Shown here in pieces: positions 38,461-48,900 of a stretch of DNA of 64,000 nt. The notes under the pieces are model-generated. The model had not been told where the DNA came from and made no database searches. It worked only from the letters and a program-made list of their open reading frames with translations. The DNA is from Calcarisporiella thermophila CBS 279.70 (Eukaryota; Calcarisporiellomycota). The number at the start of each line of letters is the position of its first letter. Positions within the stretch are counted from its first letter, which is position 1. The translations under genes were made by a program, and so were the position numbers. Where the stretch lies: the NCBI RefSeq assembly GCF_041956535.1, contig NW_027192202.1, positions 781,142-845,141 of the forward strand. The letters run 5' to 3'.

Positions 38461-39218
38461 TTATTTTTTCTCGTTTTTCTTCGCATTTATCTTCTGTGTA
38501 TTGTAAAGCTTATAATAAAGGAGACCCTTCGTTGTTTGAATGTATATGCAAATGGTAATGCCAAACTTGCACGAAGCAATGAGCGACCTAAACTCACCTC
38601 CCACAGTAATGCGGGACTGGTTCGATATTGATATGCCAACATGTTATCAACAAGATGAGTGTCACTATTTTTTGACAAGTCATTTGTCATAAAGCCCTCT
38701 TTTACGTCCCATTAAAATAGGGTATTATTTACACCGGAGTCTCTCCGAAATATTCTCGAAGTATTGGAGCAATTTGAAGAATTTTCATGTCAAGGTCTAG
38801 CCTGTATTTTTTCTATTATTAGATTCAGTGTTCTTTTATTCCTCTTTCCACTGTAGAAGGCTGCAGAGTGTCAATGTGCATGGCAGAGAATGGAAGGAGG
38901 AATCACAACAAAATAAGAATTCAAATAGCGATAAGATAGAAGAATCTCGCTTAATATCGAAAATAATCTTGTATTCATATGGTGCGGAAGAATGGGAGAG
39001 CGATAAGCACGAGGATTTTTCTCCAGTCCCGCAGCAAAAAGTGTCTTCCTCTTAACCGTCTTAAATTTTTCGTTATTATTGCCTGATTGGACCGAAAGAG
39101 TTCTATGATCAGGATCAAGGTTCACTATTTTTCCCTGCTCTCTATTTCCATTTACAATTATTTTTTTTCTCAAGAGTTCAGAGCTGTCAACTCTCTTCCT
39201 TTTTCTTGTTTTATGCAA
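38461..39218 (-). CDS. Unidentified multi-exon protein; start not found
   Basis: Blocks in one orientation with consistent splice sites read as protein. Block 1 (39218 to about 39040) begins with basic residues and contains LLRKKIIVNGNREQGKIVNL and FKTVKRKTLFAAGL, reminiscent of a small beta-barrel. Block 2 (about 38806-38730) reads LDLDMKILQIAPILREYFGE. Block 3 (38682-38598) reads DTHLVDNMLAYQYRTSPALL. Block 4 ends KKNEKK with TAA at 38461-38463. The junction of blocks 2 and 3 uses a GT|GTAAAT donor. No in-frame ATG opens block 1, so a tiny first exon may be missing. Only 62 bp separate block 1 from the C2H2 gene start. I cannot name the family. Confidence 0.5.
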
Positions 39219-39280
39219 TAGTGCTTCTCATCATTATTTAGTTGGGAAAACTAGCATAAATGATCCACCTCTGAGTGCAA

Positions 39281-40588
39281 ATGGCCAACTATCCCTTCCC
39301 TCACGATCACGAGCAATTTCACCCACTGCATCCTTTTGCTCTTTTCCCCCCTTATGACCATGCACCCATGCCAATCGCTCTCGATCTTCCGGCCAACTCA
39401 TCCTCTCCCTCTGCCACCGTCCCAGTCTCGAGCAGTGCGCAGCACCCTATTGCACCCCCACCCATGCATTCCTCATTTGGTTTGGAGGAGGAACTCGAGA
39501 GTATGAAAACGAGACGACACTCACTACCATTTATAACCACTTACTCAAATGATTCTTCTTCAATGATAATGGCTGATCCGGAAATGAGTGATGGAGGGGA
39601 GAGTTGGCTGCGAATGACAACAGAATTAGAGGATTTGAGTGGCGAAAACATGAGCAACGGAAATAATCACGGCACAATAAATGCGGGCGCTGGTGAGGAT
39701 GGATCATGGCGCTTTGCAAGAGCATTCTCTTCACCTAATGTCCTCGCTTCTGTATCATCCTCCACAACCTCTTCGACTCCTCTTTATCTCACTAATGGTC
39801 AGCGTCAACAGCAGCAGCATCCGCCCCACCAACAGCAGCAACAGCAGCCGCCGCCACCGCAGCAAGTTCAGCATCGCCGCCGCGTCAATAGTGTTTCTTC
39901 CGCACCTTATCTACTTGACACTCCTTCTGTATCTTCCAACCGCATGCTGCCACCAACTTCGTCTGCGAAGAAACTTCCACAAGACATGATGATAACATTA
40001 AGCGCAAAAAATGGCAATATAGGAAGTAGTGGAAATGGGGAGCCCTTGAAACGTTATCCATGCGGAATTTGTCAAAAGCGATTTACCCGGCCATCGAGCC
40101 TTGCAACACACGTATATTCACATACTGGAGAGGTAAGTTAACTGTTGTGTTTTACTCGACCTACGAACACCCTTCAATTTCCCTTGCATTAGAAACCATT
40201 CCGTTGTCCCGTTGAGGGATGCGGCAGACACTTCTCAGTGCAGAGCAACTTGAGAAGACATACGAAAATTCACGCTAAAGAGCGCCATCAACAACAGCAG
40301 TACACGCGGGTTGCAAGATTCCCAGAGCGGCGTGGGAGCGCACCTGCCGCCGCCCCTCTATTACAACCAACCACAGTGCCCAGTATGCGTCTTCCAGCAC
40401 CAGCGCGAGATGGACAGGCTGAATTGATGTTGGAAGGGTTTACTCCCTTCCATCCGACTTCAGCCACAGTGCCACCGCGATCGTCGGTAGACCTCGAAGG
40501 ATTTGTCCCCATGAACCCTGATTTGACCGCCGTGGAAATGTACGGCTTTGAGGGAAGGTATAGAAATGAGGGTGAATTTAAGCAGTAA
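39281..40588 (+). CDS. C2H2 zinc-finger transcription factor with two fingers
   Basis: Likely DNA-binding regulator. Two exons (39281-40132, 40193-40588) give 415 residues from the ATG at 39281. Residues 1-260 are low complexity: Pro/Ser/His-rich with a His/Gln/Pro stretch (QQQQHPPHQQQQQQPPPPQQ). Finger 1 is YPCGICQKRFTRPSSLATHV ending HTGE, and finger 2 is FRCPVEGCGRHFSVQSNLRR ending HTKIH; the intron falls exactly in the linker (TGE|KP). The C-terminal third repeats an LEGFxPxxP-like motif (LEGFTPFHP, LEGFVPMNP). Fungal factors with this finger pair are many, so no orthologue is given. Confidence 0.85.
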
Positions 40589-41054
40589 TGACTCCTAACG
40601 CTCTATTTAGAGTTTTTTTAAACTCTTTATTTCCTGTCCTCTCCTTCTCCTATTTCTGGGTTTCATTGGCTCTGTTGTCAATGCAGCCTGATAATTTCTT
40701 GACACCTAAAACTGAAAGATTGTGTATTGCTAATAGTTTGCTTTAACCCTCCTCCACCCTCCCCCCCCCCCCTTCCCAACTTTTTTTAATTTGCAGATGT
40801 TTGATCAACCTTTATTCCTTTTTTTGTTCTTTATGCACTGTAAGTGTATCTGTGTACTGTAAATATTTCCTCTATATATTTCTTTATTACTCGCTCATCC
40901 CTGATGTGATTTTTTTGGTCTCTTTAAGGTCAATCTTAAAATATATATTTTATTCTTTTTCAAACTAAAATGCTAATGAAACAGATTACTTCTTTTCGAT
41001 GTTATTGATGATACTAAATATTCGCTCCACTTGTGTGTTCCACCTCCTCTCCCC
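40589..41054. other. Convergent spacer with C12 run
   Basis: The 466 bases between the zinc-finger gene and RFA1 are T/C-rich with twelve C at 40761-40772. No open frame is supported; it should contain the 3' ends of both genes. Confidence 0.6.
40761..40772. repeat. C12 homopolymer
   Basis: Twelve consecutive C on the plus strand, in the non-coding spacer between two convergent genes. Confidence 0.8.
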
Positions 41055-43776
41055 TCACATCTTGCTGTACTTTTCAATCTGCTCAATAAGGCCATAGCCC
41101 TCTTTCACGTAATCTATCGGAGTCGCAGACATCACGCTGTAGCGCACCTTGGTTTGGTCCTAAACCAGACAAAAAAAGTGTAAACATGTCAGCAATTGAC
41201 TTTTCTCAAATTTCCTGCTCTCCTAGAGCCTAATCTCACATTGAACATCTCTTGTTTCGCGCGGCATCGAAAAGTGTAAGTGCGGAACAGCGCTTTTTTG
41301 AAAGTCGACTTGTACGACTCCTCATTCGTCTCTCGCAGCAGTTCCATCTCGCCGGCCTTCTTCCCCAGCAACAGCTGGACACCGATATCATTGAAACATT
41401 GTACCCATGCTTGGCTGGTGTGGTCTGCTATGCTGACCGTCATGATGTATCTGTAATCGGGTTCCGGGTAGGAGCGCTGACACTTCTCGCATCGCCAACT
41501 TCCACCCTCATTAATAACCTTTTTGTTGCAGGCTTCGCTAGGACATGCCGGATAGGAGATATTTTCAGTACGGAAATAGATGATGGTGCCACGTGCATTG
41601 AAATACTCCGGCTGCACTGGATATGATTAATATGTCTAAGGAAACGAAGTATAAAATCCCGTACGTACCATCTCACCCATTCCTAGCTTCTCGTCTTTAA
41701 CCTGGATTAGAGTCTTCAGCTCTTCGCTTCGAGTTACTCCGCCACCGCCCATGCCCGCGGCAGGCGCTTGTGTAAACGAGTTAAATGTCTCATGCTTCCC
41801 TTGTGTATCGAACCTACATTGAGCGATAATTCGCCATGAATTGTGAAAATTAAATGAGGTCTCTAATTGTCTAACATTACCATCCTCGCAATCTATGACT
41901 TTCCGGGATATCGGGGTTGATTGAGAATGTGCTCGCACTGATGCATGATAACGAACGCCCTCCAAAATCACCTACACGAAGGCCCTTGAATGCAACCACG
42001 GGTTGGGACGAGCCATCGAACGTTTCGGCCTGAGGTCCCCAGAGAGTCAAGCGCACTTGATAAAGGCTTTGATCCACAAGCATGAGCTCGCGTTTCTTAA
42101 TCTATAAAATGGTTTCAATTGAGTATATTATAATCAAAACAGAAGGCTATTGCAAATATTTACGGGGCGCTGAGTCGACTTAGAGATGATTTCAGTAAGG
42201 TCAGATGTTTCCTTGACCACACCCACGATATCTTCAAGCAAAAATGAGCACATCAATTCACTTCAATAAAATAAAATTGGTGTACTTTTCTTACCAACGG
42301 TAGAGTCCTTTTCGACATCCACGAGTTTGGCGATCTGGCAAAAGCTGTATCGCACCGTTGGAACTGAGGCAGTATCTTCGCACTAATGGGTATTCATAAA
42401 TTAGAGCTCGGTTAACTGCTAAAAAGAGAAGAAAATTGAAATTTACTGGGCGAACTTCTGTGCCGTGATCGAAAACCAACTCGTAGTCATTCTGCACATT
42501 CGAGAATTGCTTCTTTGCCATTTGAACCTTCGCTCTTGAGATATAATAGACCTAATAAAACATGGTGATAAATTTACATTATGATTCACTGAACTAATTG
42601 TGGATCCAAGAACTTTACCTTATTTTCTTGCAGGATATTATATAACTGGTCCACTTGGTCATTAAATCCTGTTGCTCTGATCTCGCCACTTTCGTCAAGG
42701 AGATTTACACTAAAGAGTTTACCTTCGCCACGCTGGTTATGCCACTGCTTAATTGCAGATTTTTGTACAACCCGCGCCTTGATGGTCCACCTAGATCCAA
42801 GCAACTGATCAGAATAAAATGGTCAGAATGAAAGGCACAGAGTACTCCACTTGTTTTGATATGGGTTCAGACTACGAATTGGAAAAATGGATGCGGGTTC
42901 TTCACCGTATGAACGAGGAGGCATATTGTTGGAGCTGTTGTAGTAAGAGTAGGATAAATATTCGACATAAAAAAAAACCAGAAAAAGAAAAGCTGAACTG
43001 ACTTGATCATATTTCCATTCCAGGCCCCTCCACCATTGCCGAACGATTGATTAGATATATTTGAAAGACTTGTTGGTTGTTGATATGAATTGGACACTTG
43101 AGGCTGCGGCGCTGATATTGATGCAGATGGCTGGCCGAAGAGTGTAGAAGGTTGCGGTTGCTGTTGCTGCTGTTGCTGCTGTTGCTGCTGCGGCACGGCT
43201 TGCCCACCAGATTGGCCTCCAGTGCCTGTTTGTGTAGGCTCAATGCTCACTGGAGATCCAACTTTTTCCATCGTCCCTGTCAATACCTCGATTTCCAGCA
43301 CGATAGCAATTCTAGAAACGAACATTGATCAAACAATAGTTTACAATATTTCAATATTATGCGTACTTTCTATGCTGAACTGTATTGCAAACAAAACGTT
43401 TCAATCGTACAAGAGAGTTCTTCACCAAAGACCCGTTTGTAATATGCTCATTGAGTTGAGTTGCGAGCATACCTAAAGAATGAAAATTAAAATAAAAAAA
43501 AAATCGACAGAGATTTTCATAAATAATGATATACCTTGCATATAGAATTGGCCATCTGAGATGATCAATCTGAAATGATTAAGAGATCAGGACAAATTCA
43601 TAATAATCAAGCAGGGATAGGCGAGATTCCACTAACCTATATCTCTGAGGAATGTTTGGGTTATTACTTGGGATCTGTTTAATATTGACCACCTGAACAA
43701 CAGGATCTCGTGAGAGAGGGGAGTCATTCTGCTCATGGTAAATCGCACTAATGCTTCCAACAGTGATTTTATCCAT
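41055..43776 (-). CDS. RFA1: Replication protein A large subunit (RPA70)
   Basis: Largest subunit of the single-strand DNA binding complex used in replication, repair and recombination. Many exons (about ten). Order of domains: N-terminal OB fold ([55 protein letters not shown]); a Gly/Gln linker with an 11-Gln run; DNA-binding OB fold A ([40 protein letters not shown]); fold B ([32 protein letters not shown]); and fold C with a four-Cys zinc ribbon ([32 protein letters not shown]). The end is [20 protein letters not shown] plus IEKYSKM. Confidence 0.93.
43154..43191. repeat. CAG/CAA trinucleotide tract encoding poly-Gln in RPA70
   Basis: Alternating ttg/ctg triplets on the plus strand, which read as CAA/CAG codons on the coding strand and give eleven Gln in the linker of RPA70. 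The mixture of codons should make it fairly stable. Confidence 0.85.
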
Positions 43777-44476
43777 ATTTCGTTTCTTTACTTGAAAATC
43801 CCGAGTGATCACTTCGAAAGAAAAAAACAAAAAATTCGCGAAATGTAATAACGCGTCAACGCGACTGAATTCAAACTCCGCACAATTAAATGGATTTAGC
43901 AGTTCCGTTAAAAACGGCGTCCTCAGTATTGAAAAAGTGGGGATTCGTATTTAAGAGTCATCAAACCGAAACCGAGTAGAATCGAATAGCGCATCTAAAG
44001 ATATTTTCCTGTAGCCTTGATTTCATCCAACGTTGTCACTTTTGCATCTGAGTGAATAGAAGAGAATTTTAATTACTTTTAGCCGCAAGTTAAGTCGTAC
44101 TTCTATTTGCAAGCGTGAAGATTTATTGCACTAGTATTCTGGCTCTAATTTAGATTTAGTAATATTCTAATATGCTTTGAAAACCCTCCAGACTGCATTT
44201 CTATGTCATTGTTTTTCCAAATCACCCGTATTATTTCTTCAAACTATAGGACCTGCTGCAAGAAGTTTCAAAAAGACAGAAAATACATATATTGCCCTCT
44301 AAAAATGCTTTCCTTCGATTTCGACTGCACGGTGCCAAAGAAATTTCGGTTAATTAAAACGCGTGACTTCGTGGAGACGCTTAAAAACCCAAAATTCGGT
44401 CTCGAAATAGAAAAAGTCTCAAGTTTACATTATTTTGCCGATTGTTGCGCTTTCATTCTAAAATATTCATATTAAA
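43777..44476. other. Upstream spacer between RPA70 and the sulfotransferase-like gene
   Basis: 700 bases, AT-rich. A 90-codon frame at 44203-44475 (+) ends just before the next start and resembles nothing; I treat it as chance. The motif ACGCGT occurs at 43851-43856, 75 bases upstream of the RPA70 start. This equals the MluI cell-cycle box used by fungal G1/S factors at replication genes, so it may be functional. Confidence 0.55.
43851..43856. promoter_or_regulatory. MCB-like ACGCGT site upstream of RPA70
   Basis: The sequence taataACGCGTcaacgcgactg lies 75-80 bases upstream of the RPA70 ATG, with a second partial CGCG five bases further. In yeasts ACGCGT boxes drive G1/S expression of DNA replication genes including RPA. 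A single six-base match is weak evidence, but gene identity and position fit. Confidence 0.45.
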
Positions 44477-45405
44477 ATGGCTCCACTACAAGTCATCGGT
44501 GCAGGGTATATTCATTTCATTACATTCAACGATAAAATATTGGCGACAAAATAAGATTCTTTATATAGGCTTGGAAGGACGGGCACTTTGTCCCTAATGT
44601 CAGCTTTGGAGGAGCTTGGCTTTGGTCCGTGTTACCATAGAATGCGGGTTAAACGATCTCATTACGATGTGTTTGTTAATGCGTTCAAGGGGAAGAAGGT
44701 AGATTGGGACCAAGTTTTTGATGAATACTCTTCCACAGTCGACTGGCCTTCAGCGGCTTTTTATCAGCAACTAATGATAAAGTATCCAGAAGCAAAAATA
44801 GTGTTAACCGTTCGAGATAGCAGTGAGAAATGGTAGTTGACCCAGTTTTCTTATACTTCAGGCTACACTGGCTTGATGCTCTCTAATATCTTAGGAGCGA
44901 GAGCATGCTGAAAACCATTTCGATACTACTTCCTCGTTACGATTCCATCATAGAACAGATACTTTTCTTGCTGTCAGAAGGCTATGAGAGGTGGATTTAT
45001 ACAAGATATTTCGATAAATGCGTGTTTGATGGACGGCTTAGAGATAAAAATTATCTCATTGCTGTATATGAGCGTCACTGTGAAGAAGTGAAGCGTGTCG
45101 TTCCGACAGAAAAGCTTTTAATCTTCAATGTATAGATATCTCATAAGTATAGGAAGATAATTCGGTAACTCAACTCTTTGAGTAATTATATATAGGTCAA
45201 GGAAGGGTGGGAACCGCTCTGCAAATTTCTTGGTGTGGACATTCCTAGTAGTCCATTTCCTACAAAAAATGATTCTGGTGAATTTGAAAACATTTTCTCC
45301 AAGCCAGTAGAGCGAAGGAAACGAATTGTTAAGTGGAGTCTGCTTTCGGTATTGGTGGCAACAGTCTCGATAGCTATGTTATTGAAACGGAAAAATTTTT
45401 TTTAG
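44477..45405 (+). CDS. Sulfotransferase-family P-loop protein with C-terminal membrane helix
   Basis: Resembles the fungal sulfotransferase-like family (Sulfotransfer_4 type) whose substrates are unknown. Four exons (44477-44505, 44569-44832, 44895-45129, 45196-45405) give 245 residues. VIGAGLGRTGTLSLMSALEE near residue 6 is the PAPS-binding P-loop. YPEAKIVLTVRDSSEKWSES is the 3'-phosphate-binding region, and VKEGWEPLCKFLGVDIPSSP is the C-terminal family motif. The last residues KWSLLSVLVATVSIAMLLKR form one hydrophobic helix, so it is probably tail-anchored. Confidence 0.85.
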
Positions 45406-45959
45406 CATGTATGGGGGGGTATATAAAAAGCTTCCCTGTGTTCGATATTATATTTCTTTTATCTACCTTATGGATCTGAAATATATTAATGAAAAAGGTA
45501 GCTAATATTAGGTTTCTATTGATGATTAGTTGCTCTTTAATCTGAATCTTTTTTCCAATTGAAAAAAATTCTTTTATTTTCCAATATTTAATACGTGAGT
45601 ATAATAAGAGCTCGCGACATATATTTTTCTCAAATACACAACTCTAAAGTTATATTTGTGCACTTATCGCTTCAAACTAGCACTAATAGTTGCAGCAGTT
45701 GGAATTGTACAAGTGCTCCAGCCATTGGAATACAATTGCCTTAAGTTGTCTCTAAAATCATTTAACTCTAAGGAAACTTGCAGGACTATTATGTTCTATT
45801 TATTCATATTCAATCCATATAATATTAACAGAAAAACAACAAAGATTGAATTTCAAATCTTCATAATTTTTTTTTTGTGGGGGGCAAGATTGAAAATCCC
45901 CCCTTTTCCTATACATAAGCCTTAGAGTGTAAAATAAATATCTATCTATTTCATAGTAG
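45406..45959. other. AT-rich convergent spacer
   Basis: 554 bases of strongly AT-rich DNA between two convergent genes. A small frame at 45656-45925 (+) has no resemblance to known proteins and lies in this low-complexity DNA. Confidence 0.6.
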
Positions 45960-48900
45960 TTATGCCATCCTGCCCATAACAAGTGCCAGCAAACTCATTC
46001 TCAAGTGCAAGCCATAGCGCATCTGGCGGAAGTAGGCTGCCCTTTGATCGAAATCCACTTCTGCATCGATTTCGTTGACACGTGGCAATGGATGCATGAC
46101 TATCATCTGGGTCTTTGCCTTAGCAAGCGTATCATTATTGATGATATAGGCGTCCCTAACACGATTGTATTCTTCCTCGCTTGCAAATCTCTCCTTTTGA
46201 ACCCGGGTTACGTAGAGAACGTCGGTGGTGCCAATGACCTCATCCAGAGTGGTGTATTCATTTTGAGTTACTCCAGCCTTGCGTACCTCCTGTTGGATCT
46301 CCTCAGGCATACGCAGCGTGTCGGGACTCACGTAGTTAAGCGTAACATGATACTGGCTAAGCACGCGTACCAGGCTATGCACCGTGCGACCGTTCTTGAG
46401 GTCACCCACAAGTGTGATATTGAGCCCGTTGACAGTACCCAACTCTTCACGAATAGTATACACATCGAGGAATGCCTGGGTTGGGTGCTCACCTACACCG
46501 TCACCACCATTGATGACAGGAATGCGCGAGTATTTGGCGGCCAGCTGGGCGCTTCCAGGCTGAGGATGTCTGAGAACGATCATATCTCCGTAGCATCCCA
46601 ATGTACGCACTGTGTCAGGAAGAGATTCGCCCTTTTGCACCGATGAGCCGTCTGCAGTTACAGAGACCACTTGACCTCCAAGGCGATACATCGCTGCCTC
46701 GAAAGACGATGAAGTACGTGTGGAAGGCTCATAGAAGAGCGAACACATCACGCGTCCTTGCAGAAGATTGATACTTCCATACCTCTCAACAAGGGTACGC
46801 ATTTCGTGGGCCAGCCCGAAAAGAATGTGCAGGTCATCACGTGTAAACTGACGTACCGAAAGAATGTGCTTGCGCAGGAAGGGGGAGTTTGCGATCACGT
46901 TGCCAAGGTTCTGCACAATAGTGTGTGGTGGAGCGCGGAGGGCAGCAAGAGAAGTGACTGGGGTTGAAGTGGGAGCAAATGGTTCGTTTGCCCTTGACTG
47001 TGGCGCCATCATCATTGGAGGAAGCCCGCCGTCAAGACTGCCACGCTTCGCAGCAGAGAGAGGGGATTTGTTCTGAACGGCAGCCATAGCAGTAGGAGCT
47101 TGCGTACGCGTAGGAGATTGGGGAATGGGCGATTCCTTTGTGGGTTTCGCATGGACTCGGGCAAAGTTAGACACATTGCGTCCCTCAATGCCCTGAGAGA
47201 ACGAGGAGCCATCGAGGTAAACAGTCTTTCCACCAAACACGACTCGATGCACCGAGCCCCGGAGTGGTTTTCCTGCGAATGGTGACCAGACTTTACCCGA
47301 GAATACATGGCAACGATCAACCTCCAACTCAACGTATGTACCCTCCTGTTCCGGTAAGTTGAAAATGCGACGAGGGTTGTCGTAGAGGCGGGTGCTGATA
47401 TCGTCCAGAGTCAAAAGACCTCGCACATGAGCATCAAGCAATAAAGGCAGGACCTCTTGGATGCCAACTGAGGATGAGAGCGGCTTGCCAAGTTCCTCTG
47501 AAAGTTTCCATGGCAGCGTTCCAACCGAGAAACAGTCGATGATCTCGAGATTCTCCCAAAGGGCAATTCTGTCTGCCTCAGTGGGCAAGCATTTGCTTTC
47601 AGGGTAGTCGCGTGTCGAGAGGAATAGGGAATAAACCGAAACATCGCAGGTAACTTGCAATCCCTTGTTCTTGCTCATTGCAACAAGCCCTATGTCATCC
47701 TTGCTTGACACTTGAGTGATGTGCACAGCTCTGTTGTGCAGACTAGCAAGCAAAAGGATCGAGGCCAAATCTGTGCCCTTGGCATCCGACACAATCGGGC
47801 CCATCGCAGGCCATGCAGTGAAATGGGCGTCAAGAGTGGAGACTCTGTTGGCATTAGGGCTCAGTCGATCAAATGATACAAACAGGGAAGATGCGTCTGA
47901 AACGACCATGTTCAATCGTGAGGCATTTTCCGAGGTAGCAGCGATTCCCAAAGCAAAGTCGCAATGCGCCTTTCCACGGCAGTTTGTATGTGCAATAGCC
48001 ATGGTACGGTTGTCCTGGAGTGATTCAGTGATGCCGATAGGCATGGCATTGACAAGAGTGAAACCACCTGCAAGTGAAGCCTTGGTAACTTCTTCCACAT
48101 CCTTGGATTCGGCAACAGCCAGGTTCGGGAGGAACGCGCACACATTCACAAGGCCACCATCCAGGATCACTGTTCGGTGGCTCGTTTGATAATCAACTGA
48201 GCTAATTTCATAATCGTGGTGACGCGCCAGGGCCTCTACGAATAACTTAGCGCACTTGACATTGGTAATTAGAGGGATCGAGAAGTCTACGGCCATACGA
48301 CGTGTTCGGTATCCTTTACTCATGTAACTGGCAGGGCGGCGGTAACGGTTTTTGGATGGCAGATTGATGTATAGATCGATGAGATTGTTGGCCAAATGCT
48401 GAGTGAGAGAATACTCCGACTTCTGATCGTTGGATAATTTATCATCAAGTGCTTCCAGATATTTAACGGGGATGCCGTGTTCTTGAATGAAATCAGCAGT
48501 TCCAGCAGTGGCGAAAAGATTGTATCCCATCTCATGCAGTCTGCGAACAGATGGTAAGAATTCCAGCTTCTCTTTAAAAGATCCAATTGAGAGCAGAATG
48601 TTCTTCTTGGGCATCTGGAATCCAGTGGCAATAAGGGCCTTGATATAGGCCTCATACTTGTCCTTTCCGAAGCAGGCGACTTCACCGGTCGAAGCCATTT
48701 CTACACCCAGGACGGGATCTGCACCGCTTAATCGACTGAAGGAGAACTGAGGAACCTTGATACCAACACAATCCTTGGTCAGATTGGTGGGTGGATAGGG
48801 AGTGATAGGGAACCCAAGCATCGCGTTGGTTGCGATTTCAATCAAGTCAACCCCCGATACCTTAGATACGAATGGGAAGGAGCGAGCAGCACGTAAGTTG

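Noticed and set aside
44203-44475. 90-codon plus-strand frame before the sulfotransferase-like gene
   Set aside because: AT-rich chance frame that stops two bases before the supported start codon.
46005-46646. 213-codon plus-strand frame opposite URA2
   Set aside because: Antisense to the transcarbamylase domain, whose reading is unambiguous.
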